A DNA stretch of 64,000 nucleotides from Stenopsyche tienmushanensis (GCA_008973525.1 WACJ01000076.1:992001-1056000); one strand, 5' to 3'; positions 1 through 11,679 are shown, counted from the stretch's first letter. Notes: generated by a model from the sequence alone, not told the origin. Translations and numbers: made by a program.

Positions 1-57
1 AGATTTTTGAAAAAATTTGATTTCGTTTTGTTTTTTTTTTAAATTATTTTTTTTGTG

Positions 58-215
58 CGATTTTCAATATATTTTATATAGCTGTTTCAAAGTTATGCGG
101 TTTTTAAAATCCATGGAACGCATCTTCACTTTTTCTATGTAAGTCATTTTGTGCGATTTTCGGCGGAACGCATCTACCGCACAAAAAAGGTTTAAGTGTA
201 ATGTAATTTTTGTAG
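58..215 (+). repeat. Dispersed repeat family C, copy 1
   Basis: About 155 bp that recurs at 2229-2387 with only scattered differences. Shared landmarks are a stretch containing TTATGCGGTTTTTAAAATCC, then TTTTTCTATGTAAGTCAT, then GCGGAACGCATCTA and CACAAAAAAGG. A shorter related piece (TGTGCGATTTCAAAGTTATGCG) is at about 1738-1765. No protein is encoded; the minus-strand ORF across it is a shadow. The nature of the element is unknown; it may be part of the same compound repeat as family D, which lies just upstream of copy 2. Confidence 0.7.
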
Positions 216-348
216 CTTGAAATCGATAAATTTGAGCCGATGACGCTCTATTTTGTACTCTCAAATATTGCATATTTAAACTTGTAGGGGTATCTTTACT
301 TTAATCAAAATATATTCAAGGGATCGACATATTCTTTGAGCAGTTTCT

Positions 349-435
349 TAGCGCAGCGCATTTCATGATGGACATTATGCATGAACGATTTGAGGACATA
401 ATTAGATTTCTTCCTTTAGGGCTATCTTAAATCGC
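349..435 (+). pseudogene. IS630/Tc1-mariner-type transposase scrap
   Basis: One frame reads through a segment containing MMDIMHERFEDIIRFLP. This resembles the stretch after the second catalytic Asp in a mariner-like transposase group, where the form is DGATxHTAxATMxILxExFEG. The better copy in this window is at 37471-37578 (DGATYHTAHATMNILHEQF). Only about 29 codons are legible and neither side continues the frame, so this is a short decayed relic. The assignment depends on similarity to the 37.5-kb copy plus family knowledge. Confidence 0.4.
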
Positions 436-1734
436 AGATTTATGCCTATTTATTGCCTCAAAGTCAACATAACCATTCGTTGAAATTGCGCTTTTAATGA
501 TCAACTTCGACATGCACTGATTGAATGAAAATTTTCCATAAAACGAGCAAAGTGCCCGGGGTTAATTACTCAAGAAGTCAATGCGACCCAAATAACGATC
601 GTAGCTGAAAACGCGCGATTAAAAACCGGTCACGATTAGCTCTCGAAAATCCTAAATCGGATTTGATCGCCCCAATAAGCCATAACCGTGAAAACGAATC
701 GCGCCATATTTTGTGTATGTTGGCGCGGGCACATAATGATTTGATGAGGACTGAAAACGGGTTCCATTGAAAGGCCATAAATAAATTCCTCACTTTGAAG
801 TTTGGTTATTAGCTTCAATCTTTAATGTTCTCTCCCTGTGCGAAATTTCGGCGGCTTTATTCATCTGGGTAACTAGAAAACGGAAAGCGTAGAGCCTAGG
901 CTGTAAAACAATCTTGGGAAGGGTTTAATGTAACTCTTAGCCGAGTGCCGCGCTGAATACTAAACCGCTAAGGTTTCCATATTAGGGCAGCCTAATAAGT
1001 GTTACGAATACAAAGTTAGAGGCCTATATTAAACCAACTTCCCCATTGCTTCTGAAAGCAATTAGTTCGAGCATATTTGGGAAGCCTGCCGACAAAAACG
1101 GGGACACCGAAGCCACCATTTTTATTGCAACCCTCCCGAACGACCGGGGACATGTGTGACGTTTTTTTAACCCCTCCGATATACATTTGCGTGGACCGTT
1201 GACAGTCATGGCCCAAAGACGATTTATACAATACACTGGCATAAAATGTTTCCATATTTTCATATTTAAAAGCATAATTTCACATCAAAAAATAATAATT
1301 TTCCCACCCCTATAATCAATTCCCATACAAAACCCAAATTTAACGCAAAATCAATTATATTCGAATTTAATTACATACAAGCAAATGATGATATGACACA
1401 TGACGATTATGTAATCATTTAATTTTTTGAGTGACACAATATGATTCATGCAACTATGCCGAGGCTCGAAAAGGCGACAGGATATTCATACGGGCGCTCT
1501 TTGTTGTAATGTCTTTGCTTAAATCATCAATTTGATTGATTTTGATGATAATGAATTTCAATCAAATCTATAGATCGATTTTAACACTTTGAAGTCCGGC
1601 CGATTTCGCAAGAATCGATTTCGTAAAATTGATATAATTCTTAAACCAGCCAATGAATTGAAATCAAATTTCAGTTGTGCCTACGAAATAATTTACTACG
1701 TCGATAAACACTAAAAACTTTTTTTATGCGCCTT
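436..1734. other. Unique AT-rich DNA, no gene seen
   Basis: No ORF with recognisable protein character and no repeat shared with the rest of the window. The short minus-strand ORFs at 578-818 and 1016-1275 overlap each other in different frames and show no domain signature. The stretch at 840-1260 is somewhat richer in G+C than its surroundings. Confidence 0.5.
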
Positions 1735-1970
1735 TTTTCTGTGCGATTTCAAAGTTATGCGTTTTTTTTTTAAACATTTTTTTATTTTTTAAAATTTCCT
1801 AAAGAGTATATAAAGACTTTTAAAAATACATTCTTCAAAAGAATTTCAAAAATACCAACTACTTTCGATGATGTAGATATTTTAGTGACGCGGCAACTTG
1901 GCCGGTCCTACAATAATAAAATCTTTTAACGTGTTTTGACATCATATTTCAAGTTTTTATTAATTAATTT
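1735..1970 (+). repeat. Dispersed repeat family D, copy 1 (partial)
   Basis: Contains the family landmark TTTTAGTGACGCGGCAACTTGG, then a stretch about AACGTGTTTTGACATCATAT that ends in a TTTTTATTAATTAATTTAC-like tail. The same order is seen at 30425-30925 (same orientation), and inverted at 16565-16870 and 36815-37330. It contains no coding frame. It lies immediately upstream of the short acidic ORF at 1997. Confidence 0.6.
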
Positions 1971-1996
1971 ACTTACTAGTGACATCTTTACTTATT

Positions 1997-2143
1997 ATGA
2001 ATTATATTGTTGGAAAGAGAAAATCTAGACAGAACAATGATGACATTGACACTGGATATACTATTTCTTCCGAAGAAGAGAGCGATTTTGAGTCATATCG
2101 AAAATCGCAACGAAAACTATCATACATCGATGATAGTTTGTAA
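1997..2143 (+). CDS. Short acidic ORF, 48 codons, origin unclear
   Basis: An ATG-to-TAA frame encodes a 48-residue peptide with a basic start (VGKRKSRQ) and an acidic serine-rich middle (ISSEEESDFESYRKS). It sits between a family D repeat and family C copy 2. Acidic N-termini of this kind are common in piggyBac-type transposases, so it could be the start of a lost transposase, but no catalytic region follows. It could equally be a chance ORF. Confidence 0.25.
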   Translation: MNYIVGKRKSRQNNDDIDTGYTISSEEESDFESYRKSQRKLSYIDDSL

Positions 2144-2228
2144 TTAAAATTGAAGCAAGGCGTCCTTTAAATGTTCCCAAAAATATTATTTTTTTAACTG
2201 CTTTATTTTTTTTTTCAATAACTTTTTT

Positions 2229-2387
2229 TTATGCGATTTTGGATATATTTTATATAGCAATTTCAAAGTTATGCGGTTTTTAAAATCCATGGAAAACATC
2301 TTAACTTTTTCTATGTAAGTCATAGTTTTTTTTTTGTGCGATTTTCTGCGGAACGCATCTATTGCACAAAAAAGGCTTAAGTGTATA
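2229..2387 (+). repeat. Dispersed repeat family C, copy 2
   Basis: Near-identical counterpart of 58-215, in the same orientation. The main difference is a longer T run in the middle (TTTTTTTTTGTGCG). Confidence 0.7.
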
Positions 2388-3077
2388 TAAATATTATAAT
2401 GGTTTTTAATCTGTGGTGCACCTAACAGCGTGAAACTTGTGGACAAACATATGAACAATATTCAATCAGTTCATCGTTCTATATAAAAAAAAATATATTC
2501 AAATTGTGCATTTAAATGTACTCTATGACTTTGCAAAAAAAAATTATAATGTATTTATATATTTTTTTTAATACAATTTGTTATATTTTACCCAAGGTTG
2601 ACATTTATATATACTGAATGTTTTTGTTATAACTATAATTTAGTGCTAGTCAAAAATAAATTTGAGTAAAACCTAGTTTTAACTAGACAAAACGCGTTTG
2701 GTCCAATCAAAACTGTTTCGTCTGAGATCAAAGATCATCTACTATCTAAAGCAGTAAACTCCAGTTATAACTAGGTAATTCTAGATGTAACGAAGGCATC
2801 CAGTATAAATTAGCTTCAACTGGTAAATACGCGTTCTAACTAAATACTAAAAATAATTTTTGTTTTTATGAATGACATTTTTATTTATTTTATACGATTG
2901 AAATATTGATGCATGTGTGTATTAACATCCTTAGAAAGAAATTTAAATCTATATCAAATTCATAGGACATTTTTCCAAGGTAATGTTAAGTCAACCTCAT
3001 CATGCAAATATTGCTATAAATTCATTTAATGATTAAAAATCATATCTTATTTTTCTGATATATATAAATGAATTGGG
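2388..3077. other. Unique AT-rich DNA, no gene seen
   Basis: Low-complexity A/T runs and no usable ORF. The block at 2650-2850 has several related TAGTTxTAACTAG-like short words but no clear repeat unit. Confidence 0.4.
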
Positions 3078-3300
3078 ATTTGTTCGTTCGAAATGCGTTA
3101 TCATACAGTTCATCAGATAGCGATAAAACTACGTCCACTTATTAATAAGAATTTTGCGAGTAACATAGGCATAGTCTTATACATAAAAATTAATGTTTGT
3201 TTGTTCGTATTTAATGCGCTGCCATACAGTTCATTCGATTGCGATAAAACTTTGCCGACTTATTGTTTGCACTTTCTCAAATAATATAGGTATGGATGGA
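3078..3300 (+). repeat. Dispersed repeat family E, copy 1, internally duplicated
   Basis: Two related units of about 85-90 bp lie in tandem. Unit 1 (about 3091-3177) and unit 2 (about 3211-3292) both run: AATGCG, CATACAGTTCAT, GCGATAAAACT, GACTTATT or CACTTATT, and ATA(T)AGG. The units are joined by TTGTTCGTTCG or TTGTTTGTTCG linkers. The same two-unit structure occurs inverted at 43430-43745, and a single-unit copy at 8210-8340. The 63-aa ORF across it is only the translated repeat. Confidence 0.75.
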
Positions 3301-4540
3301 TGCATTTGGTACTGGTATATCTTGATCCGGTAGTATATGTAATTTGACATACACGTATATTGGCCATATATTGGATATTATCTATGTATATTTCAAATTT
3401 AAACTTATTATATATATAATCGCTTAACATTAACAATATTCATGTCTACACATCACACGTCTATCGACAGTATCTGAAATTTGCATATATGCGAAACCCG
3501 ACGGGAATGTGTTAACAAAAATTAAACAATATTTAAACGCAATAAAAATATGTGTTTTTAATAGATTAGTGAGCTTATTTATATACAGAAATTCAATAGA
3601 ATCATCATTCATCGCAAATTATTTATTAATTCTAGGCGAGATTCAATCAACCGTATCATTCGCAACGGTTATGAGACTAAAGACGTATTCAAAATTGGCA
3701 TAAGCTGATGATATTAATATGAAATAGTTTGAACATTTATGCCATGAATCTTACTTGAATCGCTTTTCTCGGAATATATAGAAATATTATCGGCTCTAAT
3801 ATTTCATATACATTTGACATTTTTATACCTCTCATAAATTCAAAACGGGGATCATTGAATCACATTTTTGAACTATATATTTTAAGGAGAACACCCAAAA
3901 CGTGCTTTCGAGTAAAAATTTTCTCACTATATCACATGGACGATTTATTTCGAATCTGGCAACTTTTCGATGGAAAAATCTCAGTTAAATTTAAATTTAT
4001 GTTTGTAACCAATCAATTCATTTTTGATGGACGGATTTCGTTCATTAAGTTGTTATTTGTTTAAGAAAAATGAATATTATTGGCAGAATTTGCATGATTT
4101 CCATCGGGGGCTCGTTAGGGTGTTCTTGATGCATTGTCGTTTAAATCGAATAAAATGAAATAAAACAGGCTTTAAATTATGAGCGCATATATACGTTTAG
4201 ATGGACGCATTCATCAAATTTATTGGGACCGTGAAGAAACGAAATCTGATACGAAACTGAATCAAATTAGATACAATCTTGTTATGCGCCTCTCCGCTGA
4301 AAAATGGGGTGCCTTTCTGTGGGAAAAAAACCGCATTTGTGTGGATCGGTAAACCGATTACCGACGCAAATGAGCTCAAAAAAATGGATTAGGCGGGGAA
4401 TGGTACAATCAACCTCAAAGGGTCCCAAAATGGGCACAATAACGTGCCCACCCCGCAACAGGAAACCCCGCGACGACGGCGCTCTCAAATCGCGGACGGA
4501 GACTGACAGCGATCCCGGAAAATGGATAATTCCGCGGACC
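3301..4540. other. Non-coding stretch; GC-richer unique island in second half
   Basis: 3301-4190 is AT-rich and featureless. 4190-4640 changes character: balanced base composition and few homopolymers. ORFs are open on both strands (102 codons minus, 86 codons plus) but neither shows a domain. This fits conserved non-coding DNA better than a gene; that is inference only. Confidence 0.35.
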
Positions 4541-4550
4541 GGGAAATCCC
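4541..4550. promoter_or_regulatory. Candidate Rel/NF-kB (Dorsal-type) site
   Basis: The 10-mer GGGAAATCCC fits the Rel-family consensus. It lies in a GC-richer unique island. A single match is weak evidence for function; no promoter or gene is seen beside it. Confidence 0.2.
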
Positions 4551-4752
4551 GAAATAATAATTGACCGTTCGGCCGTAAAAGGGCGCTCAAATTATATTTT
4601 ATCCCTTGGTTAAATTAAAAAAAAATTAAATCGGCCGCACGATCTTGCGGGATGCTGCGGAGTTGCCCAAAAAAGTATAATCGGCAACATATTGTGCAAC
4701 TATTTGCAATTTCATCCCATAATGCGAATTCATAAATAAAACCCAACAATAT

Positions 4753-4840
4753 CGACAGTGTTAAGGTTCATTTATTCAAATACAAGCTTTATTCAGGCTG
4801 CGCGATCCTCAGAGAAAATTGGATTTATACAAAAACACAG
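4753..4840 (+). repeat. Dispersed repeat family B, tail part
   Basis: Landmarks are ACAGTGTTAAGG, TTCATTTATTCAAATACAAGC, CTGCGCGATCCTCAGAGA and GGATTTATAC. Related copies are at 26385-26460, 32845-32960, 49320-49510 and 61385-61475. Confidence 0.6.
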
Positions 4841-5185
4841 CATGTGCATATTAAACACTCCCGATACGTTAATGCCAACAATTCGCAATAAATTATTTTA
4901 TGATGTGTGATCATAAAATTATAAATTGTTTATGTCGGCGGTTTGATACTTACGTTGGGCAATAAAAAGCGATTTTAAAAAATCATCAAACGCGCTTAAA
5001 ATGCCCTGATATTTTAGAAAGCCCTTCAGCAGATGTGGAGCTTTTCTTCCTGGATTCGACCGTAAAGATTTGCCAGTTCGTTAACGATGGCATAAAATTA
5101 CTTTATTCCTCGAGCACTGAACGAGCCATTAAATATTATGACAATTTATAATATGTATAAAACAATTCGGGGATTTTTTGATGTT
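4841..5185. other. Unique DNA, no gene seen
   Basis: Nothing supportable between the family B copy and the foldback tract. Confidence 0.4.
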
Positions 5186-5189
5186 TATT

Positions 5190-5405
5190 ACAACAACATC
5201 TTATCATCGCGATCAAACAGTGCATCGACATATTATTATTATTTACAATCCAAATGCTGACAATGACATGTAATAATAATAATATTGTTCGCTTCGAATG
5301 CAGGTGTTACAATAAAGCGGCGACTTAATTATTATTATTATCATCATTACAGATAAGATGTTTTTATAATAAGCGTCATCATTATTATTATTTTATCATG
5401 TATTT
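5190..5405. repeat. Foldback tract built on ATT/AAT trinucleotide runs
   Basis: ACATCTTATC (about 5198-5207) has its exact reverse complement GATAAGATGT at about 5352-5361. Between and beyond them, ATTATTATTATT runs alternate with AATAATAATAAT runs, so most of the ~200 bp could fold into one imperfect hairpin. It could be a decayed foldback element or a microsatellite cluster. Confidence 0.5.
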
Positions 5406-6654
5406 CGAGCGCACATCCGTAATTATGTTCATGCTTTTATGTCCGTCCATAAAAAACAAGTTTTAAATGAAACTGTACAATAAATAACAAGGGGTTGTTC
5501 GGGACGATTCAATAATCAACATCTGCCCGTTTTTTATCCGAATACAAATGCATAAAATCGTTTCGTCTATTCCGAGTGTATTTGATGGATCTAAAACTTA
5601 CCATGTTCGAATGTCTTCAAGCGGTTAAGAATTTGTTGTAAACTGTAATAATTATTTATGTTTTTCGCATTAAATCCATTCTATTTAGATACCACAAATT
5701 CACATTTATTGCACGCATCCAGTACACGTTTGATATAATGAATCCGCGTAATCTTTATCCACACGATTTACGAAGGATGTTCCAAATTCGAGAGAACAGG
5801 TCCCTCACGATCTCGAGTCGGACCGAGACTGAGTGAGAATTTAATTCCCGAGTTCTCTCGCTTTCAAGCATGCGCACGTTTTCTATACAAATAAGAGAGA
5901 GAGAGACATACGAGGGACCTAGAGATGGAAAGAAAAAGCACAAAAACATAGCGATGCAGCGAAACATGTGGTGATATTCAAATTCAAAAATGGATAATAA
6001 TAATAAGATAACACACAACAACGATAAACCGCAATTTATTCCAAATTCAGCACTTTCGCAGTTCGCAATAAATAATTAAATCATCAATTGCGTCATCCTG
6101 GCATTTTTTTTCAACTTCAGACTAAACTCATCAACATCGTCGCGCCTCTCAATTAACATCGACCATTTGTCTAGGCGCCTATTTATTTTTCTTCAAATTT
6201 GTTATCTTCCAATGGAATGAGGCACACATGTCACGGGTATATTGTTTGTGTTGTTATCTAAAGTCAGATTACGGCCCGCGATGAACCCTTTGTATAAAAA
6301 TAGTTCTGATACAAACACACAATCGACATAATGGATTTCATATAATTTGAGAAATTATCCTTATATACTTAAAGCATGATGGAAAATCGATTATTCCATT
6401 AATATGTACACAGAAAAACATCGATCGGAACGCTTCGTGGGAAACAATTGATCGTGTGTACTTTGGGTCAGCACGCACATACCAATCATGATCTTGAATA
6501 TTTGCAAAACATGTATTTTGAAATCATTTGTTTGTTAAATTGCTTTCGGATTGTGTGCCCTATATACAAACACCCACAATATAGCGGGCAACGGTTGAAC
6601 CCTTTGAGCAATGATCTGGAGTAGAAGTGTGTGAAAGTAGCTTCGTCGATGTGT
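5406..6654. other. Unique AT-rich DNA with a GA microsatellite
   Basis: No gene recognised. A short (GA)n run is at about 5894-5906. The 88-codon minus-strand ORF at 5755-6021 has a hydrophobic start but no recognisable family and is crossed by the microsatellite; I treat it as chance. Confidence 0.4.
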
Positions 6655-7440
6655 TCATCAAACGCACTTGAGGTAGCCCAGCTAACATGAGTTGGGTGCG
6701 CAGGTCACCCTGTGCGCGTACCCACAAAGGGGTGTATGAAACAGCCGATTACAGTAGTTGGTGGAGATTGTGCTGTGCAAAAGCTCATCAGTATCCTCAA
6801 CAGCCTAGACAAACAGGGGAGAACGGTTTTAGGCTGTTACTAACCGGTGACTCCTCTCCGTGGCTAGGTACTAAGAATGACCGAACCGATACGAGTACCA
6901 TGGGGAAGGGGCAGTCCGTCATCTGCTGCAGTCCCCTTCAAACTGAGTTTGGACTCGTTGTGGTAGTAAACACGCAGAAGTAAATCCCTTTAATTTAGAA
7001 TAACCTTAGTCCTTCTCCTTCTATTCCTCCTCGGTTCTTCTGTTCCTGGGTTTCTTCGGTATCTTTCTCGGGACCCCTTATGTGCCCCGCTGGGTTTTCT
7101 CGCTCATGGGTTGAGGAGGAAGAGGATGCTTTGGTCCACAGTGATGACATTCCGGACCGACCTTCTTTTGAATCTTGTGTAGGTAGCAGCCGGGTAAGCC
7201 TGGGCACGCCTACCAAAGCAGCCGTGCCCAGTGAGTGCCTGGGTAAGGTGGTAGCACAGCTGACCATGTTTCCTGACTGTCCAGGGCTTTAGGTCCGGAA
7301 TGAGCTGAAGGGTCCATCGACCTTTAGCATGGCTAGTTCTGGGTAACCCAGAACAGACCATACATCAGCGCAGGAAATAGGGTCGATTATAATGACCCTC
7401 CAATCTAGTCAGTTGTTGTCTGATGTCTGTCGCCTCTGTT
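6655..7440 (-). pseudogene. R1-clade-like non-LTR retrotransposon, 3' fragment (inverted copy)
   Basis: On the minus strand, 7440 to about 7080 reads as the C-terminal end of ORF2. One frame has CYHLTQALTGHGCFGR; another frame then covers the zinc-knuckle region around GPECHHCG, so at least one frameshift is present. From about 7000 to 6655 comes 3'-UTR-like sequence shared with the 10.3-11.6 kb and 57.7-58.9 kb copies, ending near CCCAACTCATGTTAGCTGGG. Relative to the 57.7-kb copy, about 530 bp are missing after the shared CTGTTCTGGGTTACCC motif. Frames are broken and no intact protein remains. A C-terminal knuckle after an LTGHG motif is characteristic of R1-like ORF2 proteins. Confidence 0.75.
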
Positions 7441-7451
7441 ATGGTATAGGG

Positions 7452-7500
7452 CAGGGATCGGCAGGAGCGAGCCGCATGCGGCTCTTCAAACATTCAATTT
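7452..7500 (+). repeat. hAT-type element end with perfect palindrome
   Basis: CAGGGATCGGCAGGAGCG is close to the terminal repeat of the hAT at 45616 (CAGGGGTCGGCAACC). It is followed by the perfect 16-bp palindrome GAGCCGCATGCGGCTC (7469-7484), almost the same as the subterminal sequence at 47973-47988. No partner end is seen, so this is a solo or truncated end. Confidence 0.55.
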
Positions 7501-7904
7501 CACCTCATATCAAGCAGGCTTATAACTTATGAGTTTATGCGATAGAGCTGACGATATATTTCAACATAACATCAAACACATGGAGACAATATTGCGAATG
7601 ATATGGAAACATATTTGAAAAAACTGGAATTGACCTAAATATAACAATTTCCATTGCTACTGATTATGATTGCTACTGACTTCCATTGCTAATATGCTCT
7701 CTTATTCCATGACAATTTTTCTCTTCTCACTTGACAAACTGTTGACTCCTAGTATAGGGTACTGTTGTCAGGGGACTGTTTAATTGAATTTCATTGGAAT
7801 ATACTCAAAATAAAATAAATATATTATTTTGCTGTACATAGGGAATATTCGCTTACGTTGCGCAACACATTAACGCAATAGTTTAAGTTGTTGATTACGT
7901 GGCG
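7501..7904. other. AT-rich DNA with family-G-like motifs
   Basis: No gene. TTTCCATTGCTAC, TTCCATTGCTAATATGCTC and CAGGGGACTGTTTAATTG echo the family G motifs (CCATTGCTTT, ATTGAGCATTTT, AGGGGACTGTT), so this is probably a degraded copy. Confidence 0.35.
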
Positions 7905-8065
7905 CGTAATTTAAAATTTAGATCTGGGGACTGTTCAAAAAATGCTGAGACATACATTAATTTACCTTTTATTTTTACAAACATACATTAATAAAATCAT
8001 AAGCATGTCTAATTGGCAACAATGTAATATTGTTCCATAATCAAATAATTTTATTGATTCCGATC
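7905..8065 (+). repeat. Dispersed repeat family G, outer part
   Basis: GGCGCGTAATTTAAAATTTAG, then GGGGACTGTTC and AAAATGCTGAGACATAC match the outer end of the inverted repeats at 50.1 and 51.4 kb and the block at 39358-39410. AATCAAATAATTTTATTGATT follows, as in the copy at 29.4 kb. Confidence 0.6.
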
Positions 8066-8209
8066 TACCTCACGGCATAATCCACCGAAAACCGAACGCT
8101 TGGCAAGTACATAAAAAATCGACAGTTGTTATGCTTTATTTACTTTAGCAACCACCGGATCAATATGCGCCAACATGGTGCATTCGTTAAACGTCTCTCA
8201 TAACAAACT

Positions 8210-8340
8210 GCGCACATAAACAATACTTTTACTATGCCTATGTTATTTGCACAAGTGCAAACAATAAGTTGATAAAGTTTTATCGCGATATGATGAGCGG
8301 TGTGGCAGCGCATTAAATACGAACAAACAATTATAAAAAC
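8210..8340 (-). repeat. Dispersed repeat family E, single unit
   Basis: Reverse-orientation copy of the 3078-3300 unit: TATGCCTATGTTATTTGCA, GATAAAGTTTTATCGCGAT, ATGGCAGCG-like GTGGCAGCGCATTAAATACG, then AACAAACAA. Only one of the two tandem units is clear. Confidence 0.6.
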
Positions 8341-10261
8341 GTGCTACTTAACGTGCTTGGTTAATACTATGTATACACACAGTAGCGTGTCTATGACCAA
8401 CTACTGCTTGGAGTTTCACGTTTCGTCTCGTTTAGCCCAATTTCAATTTTAATTTTACAGATAAAGGATGATACCTGAACTGGTAAATATAAAAGATTGT
8501 AATCGAAGGTTTATTCAACGATAATGATAAAATCATCCATTGTCTTCTATATCGTAATGGATTCGTCGAACCAGAAATATGATTCTACAACAAAAGAGAA
8601 CATCTTTATGAACTCGAATTGCAAGAGTATACGATATCAGATCCATACAATTAAATGTATACATATATATATTTATTAAATGCCTTTTCAATTGTCATGA
8701 TGTTAGTAATTTTGAGAAAAATAGGGATTAAATTTATTTGATATCAATATCTCGAGATGCTCTTCGATACGTTCACCTTGGTGGCTCGTTGGGTGAGCGT
8801 CCACAAATTATTGATCAAACACTGAGGTGAATATATGATGCAAATAATATAGATATGATAATTATCCGCGTATTAATATTGATGAGATTCCATTCTTCCG
8901 CGCATTTATAATTTAAGAATCCCTGTTGGGTGAAATTTCGAAAGCTCGATTAAAAAATTAACAGCCAGGTTCAAAAACTCACAAGTCGCATAAAGTTCCG
9001 TCTGTCTTGCGTCATAAAATTTCGAAAATAACATATTGTATTTATCTTATGCCATTCCATAGCTAGCTCGTATAAATACAAGACATTTGACAAGCTGGTG
9101 CGAGAAGATAAAATGCAAAGATGACGTGCTGGTCCGTCGTTTCTGAAATTTTTGAAGCAAAGCAGACTTGTGGCAATAAAATATCAATATTTCTACGACA
9201 AACAAAACGGGTCTTTGAACAGACTCCAATCGGTTCGCAAGTTTATCCGGCATATGTGAAGAAAAGTTGAGATTTTATAGCCATCCATGTTAATAACAAC
9301 ACGGTCCATTATGTGACTAAAATTTTATGTTTCCTAAGGTTCTGTCATATATCATTTCTAGGATGTATTTTAACCGTTAGCCATATTTCAAGTACTGAGG
9401 CGACATATTGGTATATTTGGATTTAAAGCCCCCAACCGGGCCATGAATTCTATTAGTCCTTAGACTTATTTTTTTTCAAATAATTTATATTCAGTAAAAA
9501 GCATTGGGAATGTATATATTCGAATGATTCTTTCATATAAACAAAACGACAAGGAATTCATGTTTTTAATCTATTTTCGACCAAAGGCTAATTCGATATT
9601 TTGTATTGTAATATAACAGTGTATGTAACACACAGTGATGACAATCAAAGTCAGTTTGAGTGATGCTTTTGGTAAATAGTACATTTCTAATTAAAATTCT
9701 GACATCTGAGCCCTTGTATTATTGATAATGTTCATTAAAAAAATGTCAGCGTTCTTTGTAGGAATAATGTGATTTTTCAATATATATTTAGCGTTTTAAA
9801 ATTAGGCAAAAACTCATCTAACAAACAATTAAAATACTTTTAATTTTACAGTCGAGCTGAAGAATTTACAACCGATTATAAAACGCATTAAATCTATGAA
9901 ATCGTGCCAGCTTATGCGCCAATCACAATAAATCTCGGTTATAACGAACATAAACAGTACTGAAGCAACGTTCAAAATTGAAGCCAGTGTCATATATTTT
10001 GTGAATTCATTATGCATCATGCTCTTTACAAGAAGGAAGCGTTGAGTTGTATTATTTTAAGTTACTTGTTTCCGATAGCCATAATTTAGCAATAATCATA
10101 CTCGTTATAACCGAGTCCTATCCTTTTTTTTAACAATAAAATATTTTCTCCCTATTAAGATAAATAAGTGTCTAATTCAAATTTACGTTTTTTTTGTTAT
10201 ACACAACTGCATGTATCATCCGTTCGACTCTTATCAGGCTTTATTCTAATTTATGTGCTTG
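8341..10261. other. Unique AT-rich DNA, no gene seen
   Basis: No frame of protein character. Minus-strand ORFs of 63-68 codons at 9047 and 9829 show no domain and no supporting signals. Confidence 0.4.
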
Positions 10262-11640
10262 CATTCTAGTTGAAACTAAACAGACGCGCTACATTGCGGT
10301 CTATTCAAAGTATCTTCGGACTAGTCATACAGGAGTGTCTTCCGAGATTTAGTCACCTGAGAAATGCTACGCGCAGAGCTCCCAGATGCCCACCTTTTCA
10401 CTCCACGTCCTCCATGAAACCTAACATTGGAGATCCAAAAACAAACCGAGGGAGATGGTGTACTCGGTATTGTACGTTGCGCCAATATGAGCCGATGCAC
10501 TACAAGTTGAAGGGATCAAGCTCAGCATGGCCAGGGTACAGCGCAGAAGCGCATCAGAGTACTTGCTGCATACCACACAGTGTGAGAAGACGCTCTTTTG
10601 GTACTGATTACCATACAGTCAATTGATCTGCTCACCCAAAAGAGATAGGCTATCCAAAGAGGAGCAACGAGGAACCATGGCGGTGTTACAGGCCCGATTA
10701 CATAACTCCATACAAAATCGATGGACATACCGATTGATCACTGACCTGGAAGGGTGAAACAAAAGGAAGCATGGCCAGTTCGGCTACCATTTGATCCAAG
10801 TCCTTACCGGGCATGGCTGCTATGGGGCGTACCTCCACAAAATAGCCAAGGAGACAAACCTGGAATGCTATCATTGTGGACCAACCGACGAAGATGCCGC
10901 ACACATGATGTTCAACTGCTCAGTTGAAAATTACACTCTCTGCGAGGAGTTTGAATTAAATACGCTCTTACCCGTTAATATTGCTTGAATTGATTCTAGG
11001 GCATGAATGCGTGAAACGTCGAATGTAAGAGGCGATGAAGAGCTTCTGAAGCATCCCCCACTAAACAAACAGAATAATCTACAAGCCCAGGAGGGACAGA
11101 TCGCTGCCACCCTAGTGCCGGGTGGCAGCAGAAGTGGAGGGAAATTTTAGCGGGTAAAAATCCCACACTACTACCAGAATGGTGGTGTCTTTAGAAGATT
11201 TCCTCTCATTCGTTTGCTTCATTGCGAGGTCACTGCTATAACGAGTCCAACCTCAGTTTGAAGGGAGCTACAGCAGATGACGGACTACACGGTTTACCTA
11301 TGGTACTTTTATCGGTTACAATCATTCGCAGAACCTAACCACGGAGATGAGTCGCTATTTGAGCAGCTGAAAGTCGTTCTCTTTTGTATGCATTAAGCTC
11401 TTTAAAATAGTGGTGTCACCTTTTACACAGAGTCCGCCTGCTCTTTCTGTAATCGGCAGTTCCAAATTCCACTTTACAGGTACGCAGCACAGGGTAAGCT
11501 GCTCACCCAACTCATGTTAGCTGGGTTACCCCAGCAGCGTTTGTTGAGCAAACCGACGAGGCTGCTTTCGCCTATCAATTACCCCAGGAGTTCGACTGTT
11601 ACCCACGGGCGTAAGATTGCCCCTTCCTCTGGGATTTTAT
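10262..11640 (+). pseudogene. R1-clade-like non-LTR retrotransposon, ORF2 C-terminus plus 3' UTR
   Basis: The clearest coding piece is 10791-10988: QVLTGHGCYGAYLHKI followed by the knuckle CYHCGPTDEDAAHMMFNC (C-X2-C-X8-H-X4-C complete). Upstream, 10262-10790 holds frame-broken remains of the preceding region (MARVQRRS/SVRRRSFG-like segments matching the parts around 33.7 kb and 52.4 kb). From about 11040 come 3'-UTR-like blocks shared with 6655-7000 and 57960-58885 (GAGTCCAACCTCAGTTTGAAG; CCCAACTCATGTTAGCTGGG; CCCCAGCAGCGTTTG). Several frameshifts and stops make this a pseudogene. R1-clade placement rests on the C-terminal motif and is not site-specific evidence. Confidence 0.75.
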
Positions 11641-11679
11641 GGGGCAATACCCACCCGTATTCTGGAAGAAAGTTATTTT

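Noticed and set aside
3078..3300. CRISPR-like or satellite array
   Set aside because: Only two diverged units, dispersed as a pair elsewhere; this is a repeat family, not an array.
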